Shown in pieces: positions 23,711 through 32,194 of a stretch of DNA of 64,000 nt. Position 1 is the stretch's first letter. The number at the start of each line of letters is the position of its first letter. The translations under genes and the position numbers were made by a program. This DNA is from Dokdonia sinensis (GTDB lineage Bacteria; Bacteroidota; Bacteroidia; Flavobacteriales; Flavobacteriaceae). The notes below the pieces were generated by a model, which searched no databases, was not told the origin of the DNA, and saw nothing but the letters and a program-made list of their open reading frames with translations. The stretch spans positions 124,001-188,000 of the forward strand of contig NZ_REFV01000005.1 of NCBI RefSeq assembly GCF_003688895.1, given 5' to 3'.

Positions 23711-26212
23711 TTATATGTTTTTACTTTTTAGACGTAATGAGTTGGCAATTACCGATACCGAACTGAAGCTCATCGCCAAAGCCGCAATCATTGGCGATAA
23801 GAGTATTCCAAAAAACGGATACAGTAGTCCTGCTGCAATAGGGATACCCAGCGTGTTATAAATCATTGCAAAAAAGAGGTTTTGTTTGATATTGCGCATT
23901 ACTGCATCACTTAGGTTTCTTGCCTTTACGATTCCGTGTAAATCGCCTTTCACCAAGGTAATTGCTGCACTTTCAATGGCAACATCTGTTCCTGTACCCA
24001 TTGCGATACCTACGTCACTTTTTGCCAACGCTGGGGCATCGTTTATACCATCACCTGCCATTGCAACCACCTTGCCTTGTTCTTGTAATTTCTCGACTTC
24101 TTGTAATTTATTTTCCGGTAGCATACTTGCCTGAAAATCGGCGAGGTTAAGTTCGTCCGCGACAGCCTGTGCAGTATCGTGATTATCACCCGTAAGCATT
24201 ATGACTGCAATTCCCTTATCCTGCAAATCCTTTATAGCTTTTGCGCTCGTTTCCTTGATTTTATCACCTATGACCACGTAACCAGAAATTTTACCATCAA
24301 TGGCGAGATAGGAAACCGTCTTACCTTGCTTTTGATAAGATTGCGCTTCGTTTTCCATCACTTGAGTAAGTGTAGCATTCGCCTGTTCCATCATTTTGGC
24401 ATTTCCTAAAGCCACTTCTTTTCCGTTCACTTTCCCTTCAACACCTTTTCCAGTAACCGCACTAAAACTATCAGCTTTTAAAAATTCTGCGCTTTGTTCT
24501 TTTCCATATTTTACCGTTGCTTCCGCCAAAGGATGTTCACTTTGGCTATTAAGGGATACAATGTATTGTAGCACTTCGCTTTCGCGAAAGCTTTCATCAA
24601 AAGAAACCACTTTTTCAACTGTAGGTTTTCCTTCGGTAATAGTTCCAGTTTTATCCACGATTAAGGTATCAACCTTATCCATTTTTTCAAGTGCTTCGGC
24701 ATTTTTGATGAGCACACCATTTTGTGCGCCTTTGCCGACACCCACCATTACAGACATTGGTGTAGCAAGTCCCAAAGCACACGGACAGGCGATAATCAAT
24801 ACGGCGATTGCATTGACCAAGGCATAAACATAGGCTGGTTCTGGACCCCAAATTGCCCAAACGCCAAATGTAACAACAGCGATTATAACAACGATTGGCA
24901 CGAAATATCCCGAAACGGTATCGGCCAACTTTTGGATGGGTGCACGGCTTCGACTGGCATCGTTGACCATCTGTATTATCTGTGATAACAAGGTATCGGA
25001 ACCTACCTTTTCAGCTTTCATTAAAAAGGACTGATTGCCATTAATAGTTCCGCTACTTACTTTATCATCTACTGATTTGTTTACGGGAATGGGTTCACCA
25101 GTAATCATCGATTCGTCGATGGAAGTTTCACCTTCGGTAATCACGCCATCCACGGGAATCTTATCGCCCGGCTTCACACGTAGGATATCGCCCAATTCAA
25201 TTTCATCGATGGCCACTTCCTGTTCTTCCCCATCAACTACCTTTATAGCCTTGTTAGGTGCCAATTTTAAAAGTTCCTTGACTGCGGAATTGGTCTTGCT
25301 ATGCGCACGAGCTTCGAGGACTTGACCAAGTAGAACCAAAGTTAGAATCACCGTAGCAGCCTCAAAATAGACGTGAACCGTACCGGCTTCGGTCTTGAAT
25401 TGGTCAGGGAAAAAATCGGGTACGAGCATCCCGAACACGCTGAAGAGCCAAGCAACGCCAGCACCGATACCGATAAGCGTAAACATATTTAAGTTCCACG
25501 TCTTTATACTGCGGTAGGCACGGTCAAAGAACATCCAAGTAGCGTAGAATACCACAGGAATAGAAAGCGCAAATTGAATCCAGTTCCAATATTTTAATTC
25601 TAAAACATCATATAAGGGGTTGTTGGGCAGCATTTCGGACATTGCAATGATAAAAATGGGCAATGTGAAAGCGACCGCTATCCAGAACTTTTTAAGAAGT
25701 TTTTTATAGGTCTTTTCCTCTGCGGATAAATCGGGTTCCATAGGAACTAAATCCATTCCACAAATTGGACAGCTTCCCGGTTCGTCCTTAATAATTTCTG
25801 GGTGCATCGGGCAGGTATATTGGGTGTCGGAAGTAGCCGTTAGGTTAACTTCTTCAACCAAATCCATTCCGCAAACAGGACAGTCGCCTGGTTTGTCGTA
25901 AGTCTTGTCGCCCTCGCAATGCATCGGACAGTAAAATGTTCCCGTTCCTTGACTTTTGGGTTTCTCAACTTTCTTCTTATCGTGGGTATGCTGCTGTTCG
26001 CCATTTTGATGGATACTGTATTGCCCACCATCCGCTTTTAGAGCCTCTTGAAATTTTTCGATGGGAATATGTGCTTGCATTTCGATGGTCACTTCGGCTT
26101 TTTCTAAATTGACAGATGCATTAGTTACACCTTCTATTTTGGAAAGCGTCTGTTCGACGTGGTTTCGGCAACCGTTACAGGTCATTCCGTGTATGTGATA
26201 GGTGTGTGTCAT
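23711..26212 (-). CDS. copA: Copper-exporting P1B-type ATPase (833 aa)
   Basis: Inner-membrane Cu(I) pump. N-terminal HMA domain with GMTCNGC (about 9-15); two HMBD knuckles, YCPMHCEG...GDCPVCGMDL (about 93-118) and YTCPMHPE...GSCPICGMDL (about 132-157); eight membrane helices; CPC in IIACPCALGLATP (about 476), DKTGTITEG (about 520), SEHPLAEA, and GDGINDAPALAKS (about 720). The class P1B-1 pattern supports copper/silver. Two HMBD units in one chain are common in Bacteroidota. Carries palindrome copy 6 (SFRESEV) in the ATP-binding domain. Confidence 0.94.
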   Translation of the reverse strand: MTHTYHIHGMTCNGCRNHVEQTLSKIEGVTNASVNLEKAEVTIEMQAHIPIEKFQEALKADGGQYSIHQNGEQQHTHDKKKVEKPKSQGTGTFYCPMHCEGDKTYDKPGDCPVCGMDLVEEVNLTATSDTQYTCPMHPEIIKDEPGSCPICGMDLVPMEPDLSAEEKTYKKLLKKFWIAVAFTLPIFIIAMSEMLPNNPLYDVLELKYWNWIQFALSIPVVFYATWMFFDRAYRSIKTWNLNMFTLIGIGAGVAWLFSVFGMLVPDFFPDQFKTEAGTVHVYFEAATVILTLVLLGQVLEARAHSKTNSAVKELLKLAPNKAIKVVDGEEQEVAIDEIELGDILRVKPGDKIPVDGVITEGETSIDESMITGEPIPVNKSVDDKVSSGTINGNQSFLMKAEKVGSDTLLSQIIQMVNDASRSRAPIQKLADTVSGYFVPIVVIIAVVTFGVWAIWGPEPAYVYALVNAIAVLIIACPCALGLATPMSVMVGVGKGAQNGVLIKNAEALEKMDKVDTLIVDKTGTITEGKPTVEKVVSFDESFRESEVLQYIVSLNSQSEHPLAEATVKYGKEQSAEFLKADSFSAVTGKGVEGKVNGKEVALGNAKMMEQANATLTQVMENEAQSYQKQGKTVSYLAIDGKISGYVVIGDKIKETSAKAIKDLQDKGIAVIMLTGDNHDTAQAVADELNLADFQASMLPENKLQEVEKLQEQGKVVAMAGDGINDAPALAKSDVGIAMGTGTDVAIESAAITLVKGDLHGIVKARNLSDAVMRNIKQNLFFAMIYNTLGIPIAAGLLYPFFGILLSPMIAALAMSFSSVSVIANSLRLKSKNI
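24578..24591. repeat. Palindrome copy 6 (core 24580-24589)
   Basis: GCTTTCGCGAAAGC in the copper ATPase gene, read as FRES. Confidence 0.9.
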
Positions 26213-26230
26213 TTTATGATTGGCTAAAAA

Positions 26231-26707
26231 TTATTTAACATTTCTGGATGATGAATGTATTTTTACTATCTGCCATTTTTCATCTATCTTCTTAAGGATA
26301 GAAGTCGCCACCCCTTTTTTCTTTATGGTTCGAGTATTGCCTTTATCATCGGGATTGAGAACTATGGTGTAGACATAAGTTTCGGTAGTAAACGCATAGG
26401 GCAAATCTACTTCTGCATCAATTTCATAATCTGAAAATTCAAACTTCTTGAAATGCCCCAATTCTGGACCTAAATGATGTTCTATATAGTGGGCATAGGT
26501 GCCTTCAACACCACCAGATTCAAAAACCTCGGAATCTTCTGTAAATAAGTCAAAAGTACCTTCGGTTGTCAAGTTTTGTAGCGCATCTTTGTAGGTTTTC
26601 ATTACTTTAAGCACGGCTTGCTTTTCTGTGTTTGTATCTTGTCCGAACACTTGGCTTGTTGCTATTATAATTAATGCGAATATTGTAGTTTTTCTAAGTG
26701 CATTCAT
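26231..26707 (-). CDS. Secreted NTF2/SnoaL-like protein (158 aa)
   Basis: Signal peptide (residues 1-22, ending VFGQ), then a cone-shaped alpha+beta fold pattern of the NTF2-like superfamily: VMKTYKDALQNL, a LFTEDSEVFESGG strand, and a final KIDEKWQIVKIHSS. No catalytic residues can be assigned. Periplasmic partner of the copper genes by position (18 bp upstream of copA). Confidence 0.75.
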   Translation of the reverse strand: MNALRKTTIFALIIIATSQVFGQDTNTEKQAVLKVMKTYKDALQNLTTEGTFDLFTEDSEVFESGGVEGTYAHYIEHHLGPELGHFKKFEFSDYEIDAEVDLPYAFTTETYVYTIVLNPDDKGNTRTIKKKGVATSILKKIDEKWQIVKIHSSSRNVK

Positions 26708-26780
26708 CCTGTTTATTTTTAAGAATTTTTACTCAAATTCATTTATATCATTATTCATTTTTCTAATATTTTTTATTGTG

Positions 26781-26838
26781 CCTGACAAGGGAAGGGCTAC
26801 TAACTAACCAACCATCAACTTTCCCTTCCCATATCAGG
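26781..26838 (-). terminator. Large hairpin between haem-binding and NTF2-like genes
   Basis: Arms 26781-26796 and 26823-26838 pair at 14 of 16 positions. On the minus strand a T-rich stretch follows after a few bases. It probably ends or weakens transcription from the upstream copper operon. Confidence 0.6.
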
Positions 26839-26841
26839 ACT

Positions 26842-27297
26842 TTATTCCAAACTGTCTTTTAACGCTTTCATATAATCTATTATCATCCTCTTATCTTCAT
26901 CTGAAAGAATTGCATCTTTATGAATGAGTGTATAAGAATCCAAGGGCATTTTATCTTCTTCGATTTGGCTTATAATAGACCGAAGTTTACTATTCTTTCG
27001 CCGGTCTGAATATGTTGCCCATTCATTAAAATTAAGTTCGTCCTTACCTTCTTGTATGTGATCTTCCAGAAACCAAGTCGCAGGCTGTATCTTACTATAC
27101 CACGGATAATCTGTATTATTACTGTGGCAATCGTAGCAAGAAACCTGCAACCGATTTTTTATCGTTGCAGGCACTTGATTTTCGACCATAAAATCACTTT
27201 GCGGTACATAATCGCTCTCGTTCAGAATTATTGGAAAGAACTGAATCACTATCAATGCCACAAGGGCAAGCCACGCTATGATTTTTAAAAACTTCAA
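26842..27297 (-). CDS. Haem-binding domain protein, cytochrome c-like (151 aa)
   Basis: Membrane anchor or signal (residues 4-20), then SCYDCHSNNTDYPWYSKIQP (about 53-72) with a CxxCH haem site, HIQEGKDELNFNEW, and a final DEDKRMIIDYMKAL. This is the haem_bd-type family. It would act as a periplasmic electron carrier or haem sensor. Next to DUF3347 and the multicopper oxidase, an electron-transfer role in Cu(I) oxidation is conceivable but unproven. Confidence 0.82.
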   Translation of the reverse strand: MKFLKIIAWLALVALIVIQFFPIILNESDYVPQSDFMVENQVPATIKNRLQVSCYDCHSNNTDYPWYSKIQPATWFLEDHIQEGKDELNFNEWATYSDRRKNSKLRSIISQIEEDKMPLDSYTLIHKDAILSDEDKRMIIDYMKALKDSLE

Positions 27298-27894
27298 TTA
27301 GTTGATTTCTCGCTGTACTTTACCGCATTTCAACATTTTGTCACCGAAATAGGGGTTTCTAATTTCTTCGTTCATACTAAGCCAAGCACCACCCTCATTA
27401 TTATTATACATAGGGCAGAATTGCTCGTATATCTTCATCTCTGTTCCAGTAATGGCAACCATATCGGTAACATCCTTGCTTAATATCTTAAAGTGCTCAC
27501 GTTGGTGTGCCATATCACTTTCTGAAATGTGTTCTGCGTGTTCAATTGCGTCTTCCATAATATCCTTGAGTTCTTGTTGCTCACTATCTGAATAGCTCGA
27601 TGCATCAAAACTGCCTAAAGTGCTTGCCAGCGTGGCGCCCAGTTGTTTTGCTTTGTCATTGTCATCGCCTACAAGAGCATCTTTTAAGTTGAAATAGTCA
27701 TTCAAGATTGCTTCTGCTTTTGCATCTTGGTTGTCATTCATCGCCATATCGTCTTTGTCATCCATAGACTCTTGATGCATCTCATTACTCATAGGTGCAG
27801 CCGGTTCGTTCTTGTTTACATCTTTGCAGGAAACCGTTAGTACCGTTGTAGCAGCAAGTGCCATCATACCTAGTGTTCTTTTTACTTTTTTCAT
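27298..27894 (-). CDS. DUF3347 domain protein (198 aa)
   Basis: Signal or lipoprotein N-terminus (TTVLTVSC, Cys about 23), acidic Met/His linker, then DUF3347 (about 60-198) ending [14 protein letters not shown] and [12 protein letters not shown]. The same end is found fused to cusB at 20149, which supports a shared copper-binding role through its Cys, Met and His residues. It directly follows the multicopper oxidase gene (30 bp). Confidence 0.85.
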   Translation of the reverse strand: MKKVKRTLGMMALAATTVLTVSCKDVNKNEPAAPMSNEMHQESMDDKDDMAMNDNQDAKAEAILNDYFNLKDALVGDDNDKAKQLGATLASTLGSFDASSYSDSEQQELKDIMEDAIEHAEHISESDMAHQREHFKILSKDVTDMVAITGTEMKIYEQFCPMYNNNEGGAWLSMNEEIRNPYFGDKMLKCGKVQREIN

Positions 27895-27924
27895 CTTTGT
27901 TGTTTATTTAAGTTAATTATTGTT

Positions 27925-30339
27925 TTAAAATCTTAATGAAAGTCCGCCACCCCATCCAAAACGGTTGTCATAGCTTCCCATTAAAGAGAAATCTCTACTC
28001 AGTACATATTCAAGTCCTACTTGCCAAGTCGTTTCTTCTTCAAAATCAGTCCCTTCTTCAAAGTCATTTACCCAACCAAAATCCATTTGGTATTCATACT
28101 CACCATAAAGGGCAACATTTCTAAATATCATAGTCGCTGTCGCAAAAGAGATAGTAGGACGTAACTTGTTATCAATCCGTAAATCGGAATCGATTAGAAG
28201 TGGAAGCAAATAACGAACACCTACGACACCTGTGGTAGATATTTCTTCAAGGCTATCCACGCCTTCGTTTTCAACATTTACACCTCCAAAAACCCTGAAA
28301 TAACTATTGAGCCAACGCTCGTATGTAAACTCTGCTTCTAAATTTTCATTCCAGCCATATTCTCCTCTTAAGGTAAACTGATTACGAATGTTCGTTGCCG
28401 TATAATATAATTCTGTCATATGGCTTGCCCCAGTGACTTCTCCCCAAGTGAACATATGATTTGCCTCATTGGTAAGATTGGTCAAAGGATATCCTTCTAA
28501 TCGTTCATCTCGTGGTGTATCGTAGCTAAAAATTCTAGCCATACCACTGTTTACGTGATATAGAACGTGACAATGAAAATACCAATCACCCTTTTCATCC
28601 GCAGCAAACTCAATGACTACCTTTTGCATCGGTGCAACATTAACCGTGTGTTTTAATGGACTGCGCTCACCATTTTCATTAAGTACCCTAAAAAAGTGTC
28701 CGTGTAGATGCATTGGGTGGTGCATCATTGTCATATTGTTAAGCGTTATTCTTACAACTTCTCCCTGATTGATTTTTATTTTATCGGTTTCTGAAAGAGG
28801 TACTCCGTTTATTGACCATACATATCGGTTCATATTACCAGTTAGGTTAAATAGCATCTCACGTGTAGGTCTGTCTTCGTCAAATTCGGTACTTTCTGGC
28901 GCTTTTAAATAGTGATAATTAAATTCAGGATTACCACCTGTTTTCATATTATTACCTATCACTTTGTCTTTTGGAACCATATAGCCCATTTTCATTCCAC
29001 CATCCATTTGCATCTTATCGTCTTTCATTTTCATATCCTGATGAGCCATACCGTTGTCTTTCATTTTGATGGAATCTTTATCTTTCTGCATCCCATCCAT
29101 CTGCATTTTGTCATCTTTCATATTCATTCCATCCATTTGCATTCCATCCATTTGCATTCCATCCATTTGCATTCCATCCATCTTCATTGCGTATTTCTTC
29201 ATTTTTTCAATACTATCATTTTTTGAAGGGTTGAACTTAACTGCTGGGGCTCCCATTTTCATATCCATTGACATCATCTCTTGCATCTGTTTAATCAAAT
29301 CAGGTCTAGGAACTTCTGGAGCTTTCAATGTATTGCCTGTTCCTAAAAAGGTAGATGCTTTACCAGAACCGTCTTGTGAAGTTGCAAGGATTTCCAGCTT
29401 TCCGCTTTCTGGAATAGTTACTATAAAGTCATATGTTTCGGCAACTCCGATTAATGTTTTATTGTGTGGTACAGGAACAACATCTAACCCATCCGCTGCT
29501 ACTAGCGTAGGGTCTTCGCCACCGAATGTAAGCCAGAAATAAGTGGCAGCAGCTGCATTTACAAAACGTACCCTTACCTTTTCACCAGGTTTAAAATCAG
29601 TATAGTTCTGTTCAGGTTTTCCATTTATAAAAAAATAATCGTAGTAATTGTCAAGTATAGCCATATCTGGCATACGTTGCCACATCATTTTCAACTTAGC
29701 TCCAACAGCACCTCTGGCGATTACTTTATCCCAACTTTGTACTTGATTTTTCTTAATGAGGTACCATTCATTACCTCGTTTTAAGTTACGGAGTTGTGTT
29801 TTAGGATTTTCATCCATCCAGTCCGAAAGTACGAGTACCAAATCTTTATCATACTCTAATGTGGTCTCTTTAGGATTGATTTGAATTGAGCCATAAACAC
29901 CACGTTGCTCTTGCAATCCCGTATGTGAGTGATACCAATAAGTTCCAGATTGTTTGAGCGCAAATTTGTACTGTTGAGTTTCGCCTGGCTTAATAGGTGG
30001 TGTATTTAGATAAGGTACACCATCGTAAAAATGTGGAAGTATTAAACCGTGCCAGTGCACAGATGTTTCTACATCCATTTTATTGGTTACGTTAATAATA
30101 GCAAATTCCCCTTCATTAAATTCTAAAGTTGGACCAGGAATACTACCATTAAAGGTCATCGCTTTTATATCTTTACCCGTGTAGTTTACAGTCTCATAAT
30201 CAATAGTTAAATCATAGACACGTTCTGGCCAATTATCAACATTTTCTTCCGTTTTGTTAGCTACAAAAGGATTATCTGGTTTTTGTGCTTGCACTGCAAA
30301 TCCAAATAATATTAAAAAGATTATTAATATTTTTTTCAT
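27925..30339 (-). CDS. Multicopper oxidase fused to a CopB-like outer-membrane barrel (804 aa)
   Basis: Start taken at 30339 (MKKILIIFLILFGFAVQAQ), a clean signal peptide. Cupredoxin domains with Cu ligands HWHG (about 94), YWYHSH (about 133), HHPMHLHGHFF (about 540) and HCHVLYH (about 590): a PcoA/CopA-type periplasmic cuprous oxidase. A Met/Asp-rich insert with MQMDG repeats (about 373-455) probably binds Cu(I). After residue about 617 the sequence (FTWGEVTGASHMTELYY, then alternating aromatic strands, final GGGLSLRF) reads as PcoB/CopB. So oxidase and outer-membrane partner are one chain. Confidence 0.88.
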   Translation of the reverse strand: MKKILIIFLILFGFAVQAQKPDNPFVANKTEENVDNWPERVYDLTIDYETVNYTGKDIKAMTFNGSIPGPTLEFNEGEFAIINVTNKMDVETSVHWHGLILPHFYDGVPYLNTPPIKPGETQQYKFALKQSGTYWYHSHTGLQEQRGVYGSIQINPKETTLEYDKDLVLVLSDWMDENPKTQLRNLKRGNEWYLIKKNQVQSWDKVIARGAVGAKLKMMWQRMPDMAILDNYYDYFFINGKPEQNYTDFKPGEKVRVRFVNAAAATYFWLTFGGEDPTLVAADGLDVVPVPHNKTLIGVAETYDFIVTIPESGKLEILATSQDGSGKASTFLGTGNTLKAPEVPRPDLIKQMQEMMSMDMKMGAPAVKFNPSKNDSIEKMKKYAMKMDGMQMDGMQMDGMQMDGMNMKDDKMQMDGMQKDKDSIKMKDNGMAHQDMKMKDDKMQMDGGMKMGYMVPKDKVIGNNMKTGGNPEFNYHYLKAPESTEFDEDRPTREMLFNLTGNMNRYVWSINGVPLSETDKIKINQGEVVRITLNNMTMMHHPMHLHGHFFRVLNENGERSPLKHTVNVAPMQKVVIEFAADEKGDWYFHCHVLYHVNSGMARIFSYDTPRDERLEGYPLTNLTNEANHMFTWGEVTGASHMTELYYTATNIRNQFTLRGEYGWNENLEAEFTYERWLNSYFRVFGGVNVENEGVDSLEEISTTGVVGVRYLLPLLIDSDLRIDNKLRPTISFATATMIFRNVALYGEYEYQMDFGWVNDFEEGTDFEEETTWQVGLEYVLSRDFSLMGSYDNRFGWGGGLSLRF
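29084..29190 (-). repeat. 15-bp tandem repeats encoding MQMDG units
   Basis: The unit ATCCATTTGCATTCC is repeated about four times with slightly changed copies on both sides. It codes for MDGMQ units of the Met-rich insert. Copy number is prone to change by slippage. Confidence 0.8.
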
Positions 30340-30407
30340 ATTTCTTTTAGTTTTTACCAAAATTAAAGCTGTTTTTGAGCGAGCTGTGTCATAATTCTGG
30401 TTGTTAT

Positions 30408-30974
30408 CTATACAATTTGGTCTAATGAATTCCTAAAATTTTTATGGTCATCCTTGTATTTTGTCAAGCTCATTCCTGTTTCGGTCTTAAATTGTCTACT
30501 CAAATGATTGATATGGCTATAATCCAATAGTTGACTTATCTCGGTAAAATTCTTTTCCTGTGTTTGTATGAGTTCCTTGACCTTTTCGATTTTCAGTTTA
30601 ATGAAGTATTTTTCAATGGTATTTCCTTGTGTGAATGAGAATACCTTACTGATTTTTGAATAGTCTTGATGTAATTTTTCTGATAGGTGCTTAGATAATT
30701 TGTCGCTTAGTTGGATGGGTAGATTTTCCATCATTTTTATAAGAATTATTTTCACCTGCTCAGTTAGTGTATCCTCAGCAGAATCGATAATTGCGAAGCC
30801 GTTATTACTCAGAATTTCCTTAAAAGCATATCGCTCATCGTCGTTCTTGATGTCAAGTTTTACACGTCCCAATTCAATTTCTTTTAGTTCAATGCCCTGC
30901 AATTCAATTTCAGATTTGAGCACCTTGATACATCTATCACAAACCATATTTTTTATGTAAAAATCCTTGACCAT
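30408..30974 (-). CDS. HMA-like/AraC-type regulator (188 aa)
   Basis: N-terminal 70 residues resemble a small heavy-metal-associated fold with NMVCDRCIKVL (CxxC at about 11-14) and end GFAIID. The C-terminal part (about 95-185) has an AraC-type double helix-turn-helix: KVKELIQTQEKNFTEISQLLDYSHINHLSRQFKTETGMSLTKYK. A regulator that senses Cu(I) through the CxxC is a natural reading. It lies between cusC and the oxidase, 2 bp after cusC, so it is part of the operon it may control. Confidence 0.82.
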   Translation of the reverse strand: MVKDFYIKNMVCDRCIKVLKSEIELQGIELKEIELGRVKLDIKNDDERYAFKEILSNNGFAIIDSAEDTLTEQVKIILIKMMENLPIQLSDKLSKHLSEKLHQDYSKISKVFSFTQGNTIEKYFIKLKIEKVKELIQTQEKNFTEISQLLDYSHINHLSRQFKTETGMSLTKYKDDHKNFRNSLDQIV

Positions 30975-30976
30975 AA

Positions 30977-32194
30977 TTAATTGATTAAATAGTTAATAAT
31001 GGCCGATTGTACATAGTACATTTGCACCGACTCGATTTGATTCATTTGAAATTTTAATTGCAGTTCCTGAATGTCCAGCACATCATTAAAATCGATGGTG
31101 CCTGTTTCATAATTTTTTACCAGAATTTCTTCGGCATCTTGCGCTTGCTTCAGGTTGCTGTCTTGGGTGTTATAAGCGATGCGGCCTTGGTTGCGTTGTG
31201 ATTGCGCTTTCGCGAAAGCGGATTCCAGCACATTCAATCGCTGTTCCCGTTGGGTTTCTATTTCTTGCTGACGCAACTCGTTTTGCCTTGAAATGGATTT
31301 ATAACGGTTGTTGAAAATGGGGATGGATACCGAAACCATTGGCATCAATACATCTTTCCCATTATCGCTAAAGTTCACATCGCTACGTTCCGTTACGGGC
31401 AAGTAATCCACACCAAAACCAATCATAGGCAAACTCTCACGCTGGTTGAGCAGTTCGGATTGTGCTACCGATTCATAGAGTTTGTCATATTTGAGCAGTT
31501 CAGGATTGAGTGATAGCGCATCATTAGAATAAAATGGGTCTTCCTGCGGGATTTCCATTTCTGGAACTACGTCAACCGTCATCATTGATTCACGGTTGAG
31601 CAAATTGTTAAAAGCTGTTTGTTCTGCCGTAAATTCTTCTTCCAGCACTTCCTTTTGTTGTTGTAATTCATTTTGCCGTATTTGAAGTCGCAACACATCT
31701 ACGGCACTCGCTTTACCTACTTCTACAGACGTGAGTGCAAGTTGCTCATAGGTTTGCAATAGCTGTATATTTTCATCCAGCACAGCTTGCTTGGCACGTA
31801 TAGAATACAGGCTATAATAGGATTGTGCGACCGAAAGTGCGAGCTTGCGCTTTGCAATCGTGATGTCCACATATTCAGCATCTGCCATTGCGGTGGCATA
31901 ATTTTCACGAGCTGTAATAGTACCAAACCACGGCAACATCTGTTTTACACCTATCCGTGCACGTTGTGCGCCCACTCTGGTTTCTGGCTCGCTCACAAAG
32001 TAGCCGGCACTTACTTCGGTATTGGGAATCCAGTTGGCTTCGTTTACCTTTTCTTCGGCGATATTATAGCGCAGTTCAAAAGCTTGAATTTCTGGATTGT
32101 TGGCTTCAGCTTCTTGGATGTAGGATTGTAGCTGTTGCGCTTTCGCGAAAGCGGAAACAAACAAAAACACGAGTATATATTTTAATTTTTTCAT
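30977..32194 (-). CDS. cusC: TolC-family outer membrane channel, CusC-like (405 aa)
   Basis: Signal peptide MKKLKYILVFLFVSAFAKAQ, then the TolC repeat with coiled coils (about 100-200 and 295-370) and the common LNPELLKYDKLY and GTIDFNDVLDIQELQ motifs. It provides the exit duct for cusA; the two genes overlap by 4 bp (ATGA). Two palindrome copies lie in this one gene, one in the signal peptide (AFAKAQ, 32138) and one in the coiled coil (SAFAKAQ, 31205). Confidence 0.88.
   Translation of the reverse strand: MKKLKYILVFLFVSAFAKAQQLQSYIQEAEANNPEIQAFELRYNIAEEKVNEANWIPNTEVSAGYFVSEPETRVGAQRARIGVKQMLPWFGTITARENYATAMADAEYVDITIAKRKLALSVAQSYYSLYSIRAKQAVLDENIQLLQTYEQLALTSVEVGKASAVDVLRLQIRQNELQQQKEVLEEEFTAEQTAFNNLLNRESMMTVDVVPEMEIPQEDPFYSNDALSLNPELLKYDKLYESVAQSELLNQRESLPMIGFGVDYLPVTERSDVNFSDNGKDVLMPMVSVSIPIFNNRYKSISRQNELRQQEIETQREQRLNVLESAFAKAQSQRNQGRIAYNTQDSNLKQAQDAEEILVKNYETGTIDFNDVLDIQELQLKFQMNQIESVQMYYVQSAIINYLIN
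31205..31220. repeat. Palindrome copy 7 (core 31208-31217)
   Basis: CGCTTTCGCGAAAGCG in cusC, read as AFAKA. Confidence 0.9.
32138..32153. repeat. Palindrome copy 8 (core 32141-32150)
   Basis: CGCTTTCGCGAAAGCG coding for the end of the cusC signal peptide (SAFAKAQ). Confidence 0.9.

Noticed and set aside
29084-29190. CRISPR-like array
   Set aside because: Repeats are contiguous 15-bp units without spacers and code for MQMDG in frame with a copper oxidase.
28912-29542. Plus-strand His/Ile-rich ORFs opposite the multicopper oxidase
   Set aside because: Antisense shadows of the Met-rich repeats.
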